From Clostridiaceae bacterium (GTDB lineage Bacteria > Bacillota > Clostridia > Lachnospirales > Lachnospiraceae), in the NCBI GenBank assembly GCA_902363735.1, contig CABJBA010000002.1, forward strand, positions 186,001 through 250,000: DNA of 64,000 bases. The letters are read 5' to 3'. A program made the position numbers and the translations under genes. How positions within the stretch are numbered: the first letter of the stretch is position 1; each line of letters opens with the position of its first letter. Shown piece by piece: positions 63,701 through 64,000 of this stretch. Below the pieces are notes generated by a model that searched no databases, was not told the DNA's origin, and saw nothing but the letters and a program-made list of their open reading frames with translations.

Positions 63701-64000
63701 AGGCACCGCCCGGATAAGTCAGTGGTTCCGGCAGGAATCTTCTATTACAATATTAATGATCCGGTGGTTGAGCGGGAAGGGGACATGACGGAGGAGGATA
63801 TCAGCAGGCAGATGTTAAAGCAGCTTCGCATGAATGGCCTGGTTAACAGCGATTTAAATGCCATTTCTCATTTGGACCATGAGATTGAAACAGAATCAGA
63901 TGTTATTCCTGTTGCAATGAAAAACGGAATCATCCAGGAGGCCAGGTCCTCAGTGGCAGGAGGAAAGCGCTTTGATGCACTGCGTCAGTTTGTACGGGAG
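60767..64000 (+). CDS. addB: ATP-dependent helicase/nuclease subunit AddB (3' truncated by window edge)
   Basis: 1078 codons are visible from the ATG at 60767 (AAGGAG 10 bases upstream), open to the window end. Walker A is GGSGSGKT at residues 8-15. The C-terminal part has the RecB-like nuclease motif RGRIDRMDLYEDEDAVYVKI followed by IDYKSG, and FASCAYAHFLNYGLEL provides the first Cys of the expected Fe-S cluster; the other Cys would lie outside. AddAB processes double-strand ends for RecA. AddA is expected to follow. Full-length relatives are about 1150 aa, so only the last part is missing. Confidence 0.95.
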   Translation, partial: MSLQFILGGSGSGKTRRLYTELISRSMVEPDTRFIAIVPEQFTMQTQKEIVTLHPNHGVMNIDIVSFMRLAYRIFEELAIVNPQVLDDMGKSMVLRKVAAGKKRELILYKEYLSKTGFVSQLKSMLSELYQYGVTPEMLSGEMTDHVSPMLKQKLSDISVIYQGFKDYIKEKYITTEEILDVLCSALPRSELIKNSVITLDGYTGFTPVQYRILKLFLRYAKQVIITVTIDPSENMNRKTGAQELFFMSRQMIWKLNELAGETGTSRDGDILLTDHPAVRYHREEEQETKGRCSGENDLDFLEQNLYRYKGRSCQSIPGSVGLVKALSPSEEIAFVIRSMEERIREQGLRYRDMAVITGDLGTYANEISHQFPLSGIPYFLDDKKSILKNPMVELIRAAVDMVQKDFSYESVFRYLRTGLVASKEDGPKTDRLENYVIAMGIRGFKRWNSLWEGWYRGGKDLNLEELNSFREEIMTPLRPLLEAFRYKESTVKSMTSGLTTLLMELGIEEKILSYEAEFQELGEFGLSREYSQVYGLVMDLFDRLAGLLGEEHVSPREYGEILDAGFSEVKVGLIPASVDRVVVGDITRTRLDHIKVLFFVGVNDGIVPVKKDNKSLLTDRERDFLGSQAIELAPTASEEGLRQRFYLYLALTKPEQELILSYAAMDGSGKSLRPSTLIGELKKLFPRLVEKVPEDRAVPLSMREAKDCLVKGLREYGQTGGDERFLELFRAFLRSEDHKDEGRKLAEAAFYSYEKRGIGKIAARALYGRVISGSVTRMEQFASCAYAHFLNYGLELMERQEFQLAAMDIGNLFHDSIDLWFNRMKEEERDFKTLSEEDRKALVHECVTEVTAEYGNTILKSSARNAYLAGKVERITDRTVWALLEQLKKGDFTPVGFEVSFSADDHLKAMRIPLSVDEAVHLRGRIDRMDLYEDEDAVYVKIIDYKSGSTAFDLTSLYYGLQMQLVVYMDAALEMEGRHRPDKSVVPAGIFYYNINDPVVEREGDMTEEDISRQMLKQLRMNGLVNSDLNAISHLDHEIETESDVIPVAMKNGIIQEARSSVAGGKRFDALRQFVRE

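Overview
The window looks like a chromosome segment of a spore-forming Firmicute of the Lachnospiraceae type (Lacrimispora/Enterocloster-like Clostridia). The signs are a GerA-family germination protein, a CIRCE-controlled groESL, YesMN-type two-component regulation, Gram-positive ribosome binding sites and several small Lachnospiraceae-type conserved proteins. Species assignment is inference; no rRNA or tRNA gene was seen.

Layout. 1-4.3 kb: iron/metal block (3' end of feoB, a FeoB-associated Cys-rich peptide, a Fur-like regulator, a DUF6110-like protein and an HMA2-type P1B ATPase). 4.6-8.6 kb: AraC regulator divergent from a 6-phospho-beta-glucosidase and its PTS EIIBC. 9.1-12.3 kb: TPP riboswitch, terminator and a thiamine/precursor ABC uptake operon interrupted by a tandem palindromic repeat. 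12.4-15.5 kb: MerR regulator, amine dehydrogenase, DMT exporter. 15.5-26.4 kb: membrane-anchored sugar-binding protein, YesM kinase and YesN regulator beside a cyclase, an amidohydrolase and a ribose-type ABC transporter. 26.5-34.9 kb: an unknown protein, L,D-transpeptidase, GlnRS, a MocR/PdxR-type regulator, an exported unknown, an AraC regulator and a small coiled-coil protein.

34,877-46,018 is an integrated mobile element bounded by a perfect 31-bp direct repeat. Its insertion split the intrinsic terminator of the small gene to its left. It carries integrase and Xis, a paralogue of that small host gene, a LexA homologue lacking both the cleavage dipeptide and the catalytic lysine, a Y-family polymerase with a clamp motif, an SRAP/HMCES protein, Ku and an ATP-dependent DNA ligase, plus a SymE-like antisense gene and a decayed phage tail module. 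Near-consensus SOS boxes precede the lexA-like and polymerase genes. I read this as a mobile, SOS-linked end-joining and lesion-tolerance cassette, the strongest candidate system here.

46.1-50.0 kb: rhamnose catabolism rhaB-rhaM-rhaA-rhaD. 50-64 kb: Ala-rich protein, groES-groEL, guaB, DUF3842, a GerA-family protein, a candidate small RNA, YitT, a MATE exporter, an FMN-bind-like membrane protein and addB, which runs off the window.

A second cross-window theme is a family of short GC-rich double-hairpin repeats, found five times, always just upstream of a start codon and in the sense orientation of that gene.
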